From assembly GCA_963693035.2 (NCBI GenBank), contig CAXMMQ010000008.1, positions 186,001 through 250,000 of the forward strand: a stretch of 64,000 nt of DNA, in the 5' to 3' direction. Position numbers and translations under genes: made by a program. This DNA comes from Lichenicoccus sp963693035. Lineage in GTDB: Bacteria; Pseudomonadota; Alphaproteobacteria; Acetobacterales; Acetobacteraceae. The first letter of the stretch is position 1, and every line of letters begins with the position of its first letter. Under the pieces are notes generated by a model. The model was not told the DNA's origin. It saw only the letters and a list, made by a program, of their open reading frames with translations, and ran no database searches. Below are positions 56,856-64,000 of this stretch, one piece after another.

Positions 56856-57068
56856 CAGAAGATGCCGACCATGAACAACAGCACGATGAGGAACAGCACG
56901 CCGCCGATGGCAGCCGGGTTGAGCATGACCGCCCAGGCCGCGGCGGCGCCGTCTGCCTCGGCCGACGGCTCGGCGGTCATGCGCGAGGCGGGCTGGGTGC
57001 CCACCTCGGGTACGGTGGGCCGTGCGCGCAGCACGCGGTCGCCGAGACCGGACAGCACCAGGTCGCCT
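56855..57068 (-). pseudogene. C-terminal fragment of a membrane-anchored protein upstream of xdhC
   Basis: The frame reads GDLVLSGLGDRVLRARPTVP, a polar linker, and a C-terminal hydrophobic helix AAIGGVLFLIVLLFMVGIF. A possible GTG at 57058 would give 67 residues. Its stop overlaps the xdhC start (ATGA), so the two were co-translated. A CoxG-like partner of a molybdenum hydroxylase is conceivable, since CoxG proteins can end in a membrane anchor, but the visible part is too short to tell. Its 5' side is lost in IS481 debris. Confidence 0.4.
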
Positions 57069-57098
57069 TGTCTTCAGCCGGCGCGCATGGTTGCGGTG

Positions 57099-57300
57099 TC
57101 ATGTGGAAGCAACCGATCGCATCATCGGCAACCGCTTCGTCTTCGGCCTGTCAATGAGAAGCTCGAGCAAGCGGCTGATGCCGTGCCCACGCACGCAGCG
57201 GTGCAGCGAAAATCGCACGAGATGCCGGATTTTCGGCTTTACGCCGTAGAGGTAGTGCTCGAGCGGCCGCAGCCACCGCCGGGCTTCGTTACGCTGAGCT
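57099..57300 (-). pseudogene. IS481-family transposase middle fragment
   Basis: RWLRPLEHYLYGVKPKIRHL then VRFSLHRCVRGHGISRLLEL corresponds to the LLPLDDCLYALQPxIPHL and TRSSLHRCLQRHGISRLPDV region of IS481 transposases. It cannot be stitched directly to the other IS481 fragments because the membrane-protein and xdhC pieces lie between, so it is a separate relic or a rearranged one. Confidence 0.6.
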
Positions 57301-57338
57301 TGCTTGCCGATCGGCACCGCGGACATGCGCCTCTTACG

Positions 57339-58808
57339 CTACTCAGCAGGGGGGATATTGCGATTGTTGTGAAAGATGTTGTTCGGATCATATCGCTGCT
57401 TGATCGACTGCAGCCTTGCAAAATTGTCGCCATACGTGCGTTTCACGTCAAGCAGTTTGCCGCTGCTGAGATAGTTGACGTAGGTGGGAATCGAGTACGG
57501 CCCCAACGCCTCTCCAGATTGTTTCACCCATTCCATTTGGTGAGTGGTCTGGTCATCGTCACTCCACTCTGCGTTGAAATGGTAGCTGAATGAACCGAGA
57601 GGACGCGTAAGTGCCGTCTTGGCTGGCGGAGTCCTACAAATTGCGCCATGGAGGTAGTGCACGAGGCTGAAGCTCCAGTTTCCCCGCGCTGTCCCGATCC
57701 GCTCAGTAAGCGCATGGATGGCGGCGTCACTCACCGCTCCAAGGCTGCCGCCGCGCTGTTGTGCCGAGGGTGGTACCCCCTTGGCCGTACCGACGGGCTG
57801 GGGATGGAGAATTGCCTTGATCGATGGAGCCATGTAGCTAACTTGACCGTACGGACGCTCAGAGATGTCAACCGCTAGCGGCGAGCCGTAGGCAAGAAGC
57901 GGCGCTAGGACCTTGCGGCCGGCCTTGACATCACCCGACCAGCACATGTGAGCGGTGATGAGCGTTTGTTCAGCCTGTACTACGCCAATCTCAACAGCAA
58001 GTTCGTCTGGCGCTAGGGAGATGTAATCGCGATAGAATCGAAGGAAGCCGCCTATGTCACGGGCAGCGTACAGGGCATAGCCGGCGAGGACCGTTTCGAT
58101 TTCAACGGTGCCATATTCAAATTGAGTAACGATCCCAAAATTGCCGCCGCCGCCGCGGATCGCCCAAAACAGGTCGGGATTCTCTTCTTCACTTGCAACG
58201 ACACGGCGGCCGTCTGCGAGGACCAGTCGAGCCCTAACCAGGTTGTCGCACGTCGCTCCGTACTTGCCAGCAAGCCAGCCGATCCCGCCGCCCAGGGTCA
58301 AGCCGCCAACGCCTACGCCCGCCGAGTCACCAAAGGGCACGGCGCGGCTTGAGGGCTGGAGAAACTTGGTCACCTCGCCGGTTTTTGCACCGGCTCCAAC
58401 GATGGCCGTTCTCGATGCACTGAGTTGGCACGAAGCCATCGGCCGAGTGTCAATTAGGATTCCATTGCCTGTAGAGGCGCCAAGAAAGTCATGTCCACCA
58501 CTACGTATGGCAATATCAAGACCCTTTGACCCGGCAAAGTCCATGCAAGCAGCAATATCGTCCTCGCCGGAACATTTGGCGATCACCACCGGGTGCTTGT
58601 CCGTGTTCGGATTGAACGTGAAGCAGCGTCGTTCACGATCATAGCCAGCAGATTCCGGACCAATGAGGGTTCCGCGAAAGTGGCGCCGTAACGAGGATAG
58701 ATCGACCGGGGCCGCCGCCTCGACCCGTAGAGGCAGAGAGGAAGCTGCCATAGCTGCGGCAGCCGCTTGCAGAACCCAGCGCCGCTCGAAGCCTGTACTC
58801 GTCTTCAT
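57339..58808 (-). CDS. Berberine-bridge-type FAD oxidase (copy 1), Tat-exported
   Basis: 489 residues from ATG 58808 with AAGGAGGAAGG directly upstream. The N terminus FERRWVLQAAAAAMAA looks like a twin-arginine signal. The FAD-binding (PCMH) domain has His106 in RSGGHDFLGAS and Cys187 in GKYGATCDNLVRARL, the two residues that hold FAD bicovalently in BBE-like enzymes. IRGGGGNFGIVTQFEYGTVE follows, and the protein ends with the BBE tail YDPNNIFHNNRNIPP. Such enzymes oxidise sugars, alcohols or alkaloid-like compounds with O2. It is downstream of the outer-membrane channel gene and on the same strand. Confidence 0.9.
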   Translation of the reverse strand: MKTSTGFERRWVLQAAAAAMAASSLPLRVEAAAPVDLSSLRRHFRGTLIGPESAGYDRERRCFTFNPNTDKHPVVIAKCSGEDDIAACMDFAGSKGLDIAIRSGGHDFLGASTGNGILIDTRPMASCQLSASRTAIVGAGAKTGEVTKFLQPSSRAVPFGDSAGVGVGGLTLGGGIGWLAGKYGATCDNLVRARLVLADGRRVVASEEENPDLFWAIRGGGGNFGIVTQFEYGTVEIETVLAGYALYAARDIGGFLRFYRDYISLAPDELAVEIGVVQAEQTLITAHMCWSGDVKAGRKVLAPLLAYGSPLAVDISERPYGQVSYMAPSIKAILHPQPVGTAKGVPPSAQQRGGSLGAVSDAAIHALTERIGTARGNWSFSLVHYLHGAICRTPPAKTALTRPLGSFSYHFNAEWSDDDQTTHQMEWVKQSGEALGPYSIPTYVNYLSSGKLLDVKRTYGDNFARLQSIKQRYDPNNIFHNNRNIPPAE

Positions 58809-59027
58809 CCTTCCTCCTTGGCCACTCGGCCCCAACTTCGCATTGCTTATGGCTTGTAGAGCCTGCCGGACTCTTTTGGGGAGCCGACTTCGCCGTTCGT
58901 GGCTGACACGAGTGAAGGGCGCCGTCAGCTTATGTCCTCGACAACGCGCGCCGGCCGATCGATAGAAAGAATAGGTTGACCTGCCGAGCCAGCAAGGTTA
59001 CTTAGCGCACAGGTGTGCTTCTCGTTT

Positions 59028-60860
59028 CTAGAACTTGTAGCTCACGATGTAGCGGCCATAGGCCGTGTTCTTGCCGCCCGCGGTCCGCATCGCCGCGCCC
59101 GGCACGAAATCCGTCACAACAAATTCCATCGAGAGATGCCGGTCGAGCGCCCAATCGACGGTCAGTTCGGCTTGGTGCCCGATGTACCTCGCGTGGTTGT
59201 AGGCCGTCAACCCGTAGGTCATCGGTGTCACGGCTGCAGCCCAAATTCCATTGTAGACCGCGTCGTTCAAAGAGTAGCGCCAAAAGACTGAGTCCTGGAA
59301 GGTCACTATGACACCGCGCGCGGGCCTTATGGTGATGCGTGGCATCACGTTAAAGATGTTCGCCGGCGCAATAGCATCACCTTCGGCATAGTAAAAGGGC
59401 GCTGTCTGGAGGGGCTGAAAGGTGTAGATCTGCCGGTCCGCTTTGCTGGCGCCGCCGGAGGCGACATTGAAGCGGACGGCGATGCGTGGCCGCCAATCCC
59501 GCGCTGAGAGTAGGTAGCCGGTTTCCGTGTTCAGCTGAAAGGCGTCCACGGAGTAGTTGCCATAGGAACCGCCCTGCCAGGCCGCTTGCCAGTCCCAATC
59601 GAAGCGGTCGATGCTTCCGAAATTGCGAACGCCGAGAGTATGCCGGACGTCGAGTTGCGCCGGCCCGACTCCCGAGCCCGGCATCGGAGTGATAGGACTG
59701 CCCGGCACGAGAAGGGCGTCGTCGTAATAGTAATCCCCGGGATTATTGCCGCTCGGCTGGGCCCGGTAACCGAAGTAGAACGGCTCGATCGTGCTCTTCA
59801 ACGTCCCGAGCGATGTCTTGCGAGGCCGGAGGTCAAACGAGCTGTAGAGGCCCCACATCGTGTTGCCGTCATTGGTCGAGGCGCTGAGCGCGCGGTTGTC
59901 GTAGTAGTCGACGAGCGCCCCGTAAAACGCGTCGATGCGGTACCATTCCCCGTCGACATAGCCACGCGCGGCATCGAAGATCGTGCTGGGAATGTTGGTC
60001 AGCGGGCTGGAGCCGATATACAGATTGTTTCCCAGATAGATGACCTGCCGCCCGAGCCGCGCGCCATACCAGGTTTTGCCGTCGATGTTGCGCAACTCGA
60101 CATAGGCCTGAGTCAAGGTGAGGTCGTTGTTGAGAACGCCCGGGAAGTCGCTGCCGGCATGAATGGCGGCCTCCTGCCCGTTGATGAGCTCGACATAGCC
60201 CATCAGCCAATCGTGGACGTTGAGCATCGCGCCGAGTTGCAGGCGCGAGAAGTAGAAACTCTGGTCGCTCGACTGGGGGATCAGGGATCCTCTGGGGGTG
60301 GTGCCGGATGCGACGCCAAAGTGGTTGTGCTCAAAATACTCGTAATATCCACGCACCTCTCCGTTCAGGCTGAGATACACGCCGTCATCACCCGTCAAGG
60401 GGATATTTTTCACCGGGTCCCAAAAGTCGTGGCTTTGGCGAGGATCGCTCAGATAGTCATAGTTTTCCTCGTTGCGTTCGAAATAGGCATTGTCGCGGCC
60501 CGGACCCTTTTGCTTGTAGTGGAGGTCCACTGCAGTGGGCTTCCTCGGCGCATTGCTCGTGTACGGGGACGAGCCGCCACTCGACTGGCTGCGCCGAATG
60601 GTCGTTGGCTTACCGAGAACGGCGGTGCCGGTCGAGTTCTGCTGCGCACGGGATTCCGAACTCGGTTCCCTTGGCACACCCGGAGGTGCGGGCTGCTTTG
60701 ACGGAACGGTGAGTGTCTCCTGGCCGAGTGCTGTCGTGCTCATTTGCACGCCGAAGGCCATCAAGGACATGATCGCAAGCGATCCGAGCGTAATGTCTCG
60801 GCGGCATCGTTGTCTGCCGGAAATAACGTAGCCCGTTTCGCCGGCGCCAAGCCTGGTCAT
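59028..60860 (-). CDS. Large outer-membrane channel, alginate-export-like porin
   Basis: About 610 residues from ATG 60860 (GGGGAAGAAA upstream). A signal sequence ITLGSLAIMSLMAFGVQMST is followed by a Pro/Ser-rich linker to about residue 110. A beta-barrel follows: GVYLSLNGEVRGYYEYFEHN, YFSRLQLGAMLNVHDWLMGY, YVELRNIDGKTWYGARLGRQ and a C-terminal YGRYIVSYKF ending in Phe. GRQ and FYGALVDYYDNRAL resemble the alginate_export (PF13372) barrel. It likely passes an organic solute to or from the periplasm, where the two BBE-type oxidases would act. Confidence 0.8.
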   Translation of the reverse strand: MTRLGAGETGYVISGRQRCRRDITLGSLAIMSLMAFGVQMSTTALGQETLTVPSKQPAPPGVPREPSSESRAQQNSTGTAVLGKPTTIRRSQSSGGSSPYTSNAPRKPTAVDLHYKQKGPGRDNAYFERNEENYDYLSDPRQSHDFWDPVKNIPLTGDDGVYLSLNGEVRGYYEYFEHNHFGVASGTTPRGSLIPQSSDQSFYFSRLQLGAMLNVHDWLMGYVELINGQEAAIHAGSDFPGVLNNDLTLTQAYVELRNIDGKTWYGARLGRQVIYLGNNLYIGSSPLTNIPSTIFDAARGYVDGEWYRIDAFYGALVDYYDNRALSASTNDGNTMWGLYSSFDLRPRKTSLGTLKSTIEPFYFGYRAQPSGNNPGDYYYDDALLVPGSPITPMPGSGVGPAQLDVRHTLGVRNFGSIDRFDWDWQAAWQGGSYGNYSVDAFQLNTETGYLLSARDWRPRIAVRFNVASGGASKADRQIYTFQPLQTAPFYYAEGDAIAPANIFNVMPRITIRPARGVIVTFQDSVFWRYSLNDAVYNGIWAAAVTPMTYGLTAYNHARYIGHQAELTVDWALDRHLSMEFVVTDFVPGAAMRTAGGKNTAYGRYIVSYKF

Positions 60861-61477
60861 CGTGTTTCTTCCCCTGAGAACGGCACGTTGATCGCGCCCG
60901 TTTTCTGTTAAGCTAGCTCGGCGTGATATCCTGGCTCTGAAATGGACCACGAGACAGCTCGCCGCATCCTTTGCACGACCTCACTCAAGAGCGCCGCAAG
61001 CTCGGCGTGGCATCGAGCAATTTGGCCATGTGAAGCCGGCGACGCTGAAGCCGGCGCAGCTCAGGCGCCTGATCGGGTGGCGACGCGAAGCTCATGCGTT
61101 GCATTGCTTCGGGGTGATTGCCTTCATCAAAGATTTACACTTGGTCTCCTGACCATCACGTTAGGCAGGCACACGAGAGGCCAGATATTCAAAATGCGTG
61201 CTGTCCCCTCCATTCTGCGCTGCCAGGGCCGTCTGGGCTGAGGCGTCTGGCCGCGCCCTGGGTCCTGGGGCCGGAATCTGGGGAGCAGTGGAACGTCAAA
61301 CCGATCAGTCAATACCAATCCGCGCAGAACAGTCTCGAGCATAGCGGCAGAGTGAACGTCGGCGTTTTGATCGCCTCAAAGCCTAATCCAATCACCCTGT
61401 CCGGACCTTCCGGCGACATGATGTCAGGCAGCTTGGCGCCCTCTAAGTAAGATGGAGGCTAGCGACTGGAGAACGGT
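60861..61477. other. Divergent intergenic region between porin and second oxidase
   Basis: 617 bases without a convincing gene. A 99-codon plus-strand frame (60942-61241) has no recognisable motif and skewed composition. The region should contain the promoters of the porin (left) and the oxidase (right); GGAGA at about 61467 is the ribosome site for the GTG at 61478. Confidence 0.5.
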
Positions 61478-62944
61478 GTGGTAAAGTGCTTGGACGTTGA
61501 TCGCCGGTGGGTTCTGGGCACCGGCGTCGCAGCAGCCGCCACCGCCTTTGTTCCCTCGCGCGCCAGGGCGCGCTCTGATTTGTCAGCGCTGCAACGGCGA
61601 TTTCAGGGCGTTCTCGTGGTTCCGGAATCGATCAACTACGACCGCGAGCGCCGCTCCTTCACATTCAATCCGAACGCCGACAAACACCCGGTCGCGATTG
61701 CCAAATGCACCGGCGAGGAAGATGTCGTCGCCTGCCTGGATTTCGCCCAGGCCAACGGGCTCGACGTCGCCGTGCGCAGCGGCGGTCATGACATCCTGGC
61801 GGCGTCCACCTGTGACGGCTTGGTGATCGACACCCGACCGATGGCTTCGAGCCGGCTGAGCGCCTCGGGCGCCTCGGTCGCAGTGGGTGCCGGCGCCAAG
61901 GCGGGCGAGGTCACCAGCTACCTTCAGCGAACGGGCCACGCCGTGCCCTTCGGCGACTCGGTCGATGTCGGCGTCGGCGGCCTGACCTTGGGCGGGGGCA
62001 TCGGCTTGCTGTGCGGCAAGTACGGCGCGACGTGCGACAACCTGATCCGGGCGCGCCTGGTGCTTGCGGACGGTCGCCGCGTCATCGCCAGCGAGGACGA
62101 AAATCCTGACCTGTTTTGGGCGATCCGCGGCGGCGGCGGCAATTTCGGCATCGTGACGCAGTTCGAATACGCTACCCAAAAGGTCGGAACCGTCCTCGCC
62201 GGCTACGTGCTGTACGATGCCAAGGATCTGGCCGGCTTTCTTCGGTTCTACCGCGACTACATGGCCGTGGCGCCCGACGAGCTGGTAATCGAGGTGGACG
62301 TCGAGCCGGCAGAGAAGACGCTGATCAATGTTCAACTGTGTTGGTCGGGCGATGTGGACACGGGCCGCAAGGTCTTGGCGCCGTTTCTGTCCTATGGACC
62401 GCCGTTGGCGGTTAGCGTCACCGAACGCCCGTATGCTCAGGTCGCCTACGCTGCGCCGGAGATCCGAGCGCTCCTTCGAAGCGAGCCCGTAACACTGCGC
62501 AGGACCGCACCGCATATGGCGCAGCGGCGCGGCGGCAGCTTCGGCCACGTGAGCGATGCCGCCATCCACGAGATAACCGAGCGGATCGGCACGGCGCAGG
62601 GCGACTGGAGATTTGGTATTTTGCATCATCTGCACGGTGCCATCTGCCGGGTGCCGCCAGGCAAGACAGCGCTGGTGCGTCCTCTCGGGTCGTTCAGCTA
62701 CAACTTCATATCCCAATGGATCAATAATGACGAGACGGCGCGTCAAATGGCGTGGGTGGAGCAATCGGCCGCCGCCCTGAGGCCGTACTCGATAGGAAGT
62801 TACGTCAACTACTTGAGCAGCAGCGATCCGCAGGACGTGCGGCGCACCTATGGCGATAATTTCGCTAGGCTGCAATCGGTGAAGCGGCGCTACGACCCGA
62901 ACAACATTTTGCACAACAACCGCAACATCCCCCCTGCGGTCTAG
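61478..62944 (+). CDS. Berberine-bridge-type FAD oxidase (copy 2), Tat-exported
   Basis: 488 residues, GTG start. The N terminus DVDRRWVLGTGVAAAATAF is again twin-arginine-like. His104 in RSGGHDILAAS and Cys186 in GKYGATCDNLIRARL are the bicovalent FAD anchors; IRGGGGNFGIVTQFEYATQK and the terminal YDPNNILHNNRNIPP match copy 1 nearly throughout, so the two are close paralogues. It is transcribed away from the porin, giving the order oxidase-porin // oxidase. Substrate unknown; the pairing suggests one shared compound. Confidence 0.9.
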   Translation: MVKCLDVDRRWVLGTGVAAAATAFVPSRARARSDLSALQRRFQGVLVVPESINYDRERRSFTFNPNADKHPVAIAKCTGEEDVVACLDFAQANGLDVAVRSGGHDILAASTCDGLVIDTRPMASSRLSASGASVAVGAGAKAGEVTSYLQRTGHAVPFGDSVDVGVGGLTLGGGIGLLCGKYGATCDNLIRARLVLADGRRVIASEDENPDLFWAIRGGGGNFGIVTQFEYATQKVGTVLAGYVLYDAKDLAGFLRFYRDYMAVAPDELVIEVDVEPAEKTLINVQLCWSGDVDTGRKVLAPFLSYGPPLAVSVTERPYAQVAYAAPEIRALLRSEPVTLRRTAPHMAQRRGGSFGHVSDAAIHEITERIGTAQGDWRFGILHHLHGAICRVPPGKTALVRPLGSFSYNFISQWINNDETARQMAWVEQSAAALRPYSIGSYVNYLSSSDPQDVRRTYGDNFARLQSVKRRYDPNNILHNNRNIPPAV

Positions 62945-63587
62945 CGAAAGCCAGCAGCCGCGACAGCCCAGGCTCAGGACCTATCACACGGCTTCTCCGT
63001 TCCGTCGCTCCTCATAGCCCAGTTCCTGCGGACCTTCACCATCCTGACGACGGTGATGGAGGCGGAGATCCGTGCCGTCCAAGATCGAGGATGCCGGTGG
63101 GTGCTTGAGCCGGAGGCTTGGTCGGCATGGCTGGGGGAGAAGACCGGCGAGTCCGAACTGCTCGTGCGGCGGCACCAGTCGGGATGCTCCGCATGTGGCC
63201 GGTGAAGCCAATCCTATTGATCGGCGAATCGCCATCCAGCTCACCCTTGCGACAGATCCGACCCGCGCACGTCCCGGGATGGTCAAGGTGGCGACGAGTT
63301 CACCAAGCCGCCGCCTGACGGGCTCTCATTAAAAATTTGAGGCGCAATTGTGCGCCGGGGCGAACACGAAAGCGTTCATCTTGGCTGCCTATTTATACCT
63401 AGGCTTCCGGGTCATTGTTGTAGCGTCGGACTTCAAGATAACACGCCGAGACAAAGCGTGACGAGAAGGGTGGGATGGACGCGGGCCAATAGAAGCGAAC
63501 GTGACCATCCTGCGACGGACGTCACTCGCCCATATTCCTGAGCGATATCAGCCAAATGCACGGATCGAAGGCGGAAGGCTTACATAA
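62945..63587. other. Gene-free gap containing a decayed SRAP gene
   Basis: About 640 bases with no intact gene. The first half carries SRAP-like remains, described separately; from about 63340 to 63580 I see nothing recognisable except AAGG shortly before the final gene's GTG. Confidence 0.5.
63010..63240 (+). pseudogene. SOS-response-associated peptidase (SRAP/YedK) fragment
   Basis: LRTFTILTTVMEAEIRAVQD, then WVLEPEAWSAWLGEKTGESE and, one phase later, LRMWPVKPI. This is the C-terminal half of SRAP proteins (FxIxTxxAN...IHDRMPVxLxPxxWxxWL, later WPVSxxVN). The RMP segment is replaced by a scrambled GCR and frames are broken, so it is a relic. SRAP proteins cap abasic sites in single-stranded DNA. 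Confidence 0.6.
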
Positions 63588-64000
63588 GTGATAGATCGTA
63601 GGGTTTTCTTGGCTTCTGCACTGGCCGCGATGACATCGGCACGCCTTTTCTCGAGAGCTTCGGCCGCGACGGGGATCAAGGGCGTTTTACTGATGCAGCG
63701 GATCGGCCCGACGGCGTCCACGCTCTACATCGCTCGTGAGGACGGCTCTGGCGAGCGTCCTTTACTTTCAGACTCTATGTTCGCATACCATGCGAGCTTT
63801 GCGCTGAGCGGGGATTGGCTCTTTTTCACTTCCGAGCGCCGCGGTAGGGGGCAGTCTGATCTTTACCGCGCCCGCATTGATGGCTCCGCGATAACCCCGG
63901 TAACCGAGTGGCCTTCTATGGAGGATGCCGGGGTGGTCTCCCCCGACGGCCGCAAGGTCGCCTTCGTCTCGACGCACCAAGATCATCGCGCCAACATCTG
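63588..64000 (+). CDS. Exported beta-propeller (TolB/PD40-like) protein, N-terminal part
   Basis: Open from GTG 63588 to the window edge, 137 codons visible. It starts MIDRRVFLASALAAMTSARL, a Tat- or Sec-type signal ending near RASAA. Repeated propeller blades follow: STLYIAREDGSGERPLL, DWLFFTSERRGRGQSDLYRA and VVSPDGRKVAFVSTHQDHRA, where the SPDGxxVAFVS phrase is the PD40 (WD40-like) repeat of TolB-type proteins. AAGG lies about 12 bases upstream. Function unknown; the gene continues beyond the window. Confidence 0.75.
   Translation, partial: MIDRRVFLASALAAMTSARLFSRASAATGIKGVLLMQRIGPTASTLYIAREDGSGERPLLSDSMFAYHASFALSGDWLFFTSERRGRGQSDLYRARIDGSAITPVTEWPSMEDAGVVSPDGRKVAFVSTHQDHRANI

Noticed and set aside
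60942..61241. 99-codon plus-strand frame upstream of the second BBE oxidase
   Set aside because: No motif or transmembrane pattern and no ribosome site; treated as intergenic.

Overview
The window is high-GC DNA with tightly packed genes and alphaproteobacterial gene types. The host is probably a Rhodospirillales/Acetobacteraceae-like alphaproteobacterium: it has paired GT61 sugar transferases with TPR partners, galE-uxs-ugd sugar-nucleotide genes, mlaEF next to radA, and a Gram-negative envelope with porins and HldE. Family names here come from recognising motifs by eye; no database search was run, so the taxonomic guess is weak.

Bases 1-28,300 look like a stable chromosomal backbone. They hold the tail of tldD, two MFS exporters, a small membrane protein and an NAD(P)-binding protein. 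Next come the lipid-transport/repair operon mlaE-mlaF-radA and a surface-polysaccharide region (galE, UDP-xylose synthase, UDP-glucose dehydrogenase, two GT61 transferases, two TPR proteins, a hybrid sensor kinase, and a frameshifted secreted beta-helix-type protein). The block ends with dnaB, hldE, gmk, a TylF-type methyltransferase, a Cys/Met PLP enzyme and an aldo/keto reductase.

Bases 28,335-39,100 are a graveyard of insertion sequences and broken genes. An IS630-type element sits exactly at the stop codon of the aldo/keto reductase. After an intact chemoreceptor gene comes a decayed IS3. An IS1595 transposase is cut into three pieces by two IS630-type elements with TA duplications; removing both rejoins the reading frame at both cuts. 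A porin follows, then fragments of a chemoreceptor, an FAD monooxygenase and a pair of ABC-3 (zinc-type) permeases.

Bases 39,286-50,559 are an intact catabolic island: a 4,5-dihydroxyphthalate-decarboxylase-like protein, a LysR regulator with what looks like two DNA-binding domains, a LigJ-type 4-oxalomesaconate hydratase, a LigI-like amidohydrolase, an MFS importer, an HpcH/HpaI aldolase, a thiamine-diphosphate enzyme, a second decarboxylase-like paralogue and a type I extradiol dioxygenase. Together they suggest ring cleavage, lactone opening, hydration and aldol cleavage of an aromatic acid, with LigAB, LigC and LigK absent or replaced. This is my best candidate for an undescribed pathway.

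Bases 50,600-57,300 are a second nested IS border: IS5 and IS481 relics, an integrase-core transposase split by a complete IS21 (istA/istB with multiple terminal repeats), and a complete IS5-type element. A truncated XdhC gene lies among them. Bases 57,339-62,944 hold two Tat-type, bicovalent-FAD berberine-bridge-like oxidases around a large outer-membrane channel. The window ends with a decayed SRAP gene and the start of an exported beta-propeller protein. I saw no rRNA, tRNA or CRISPR array.
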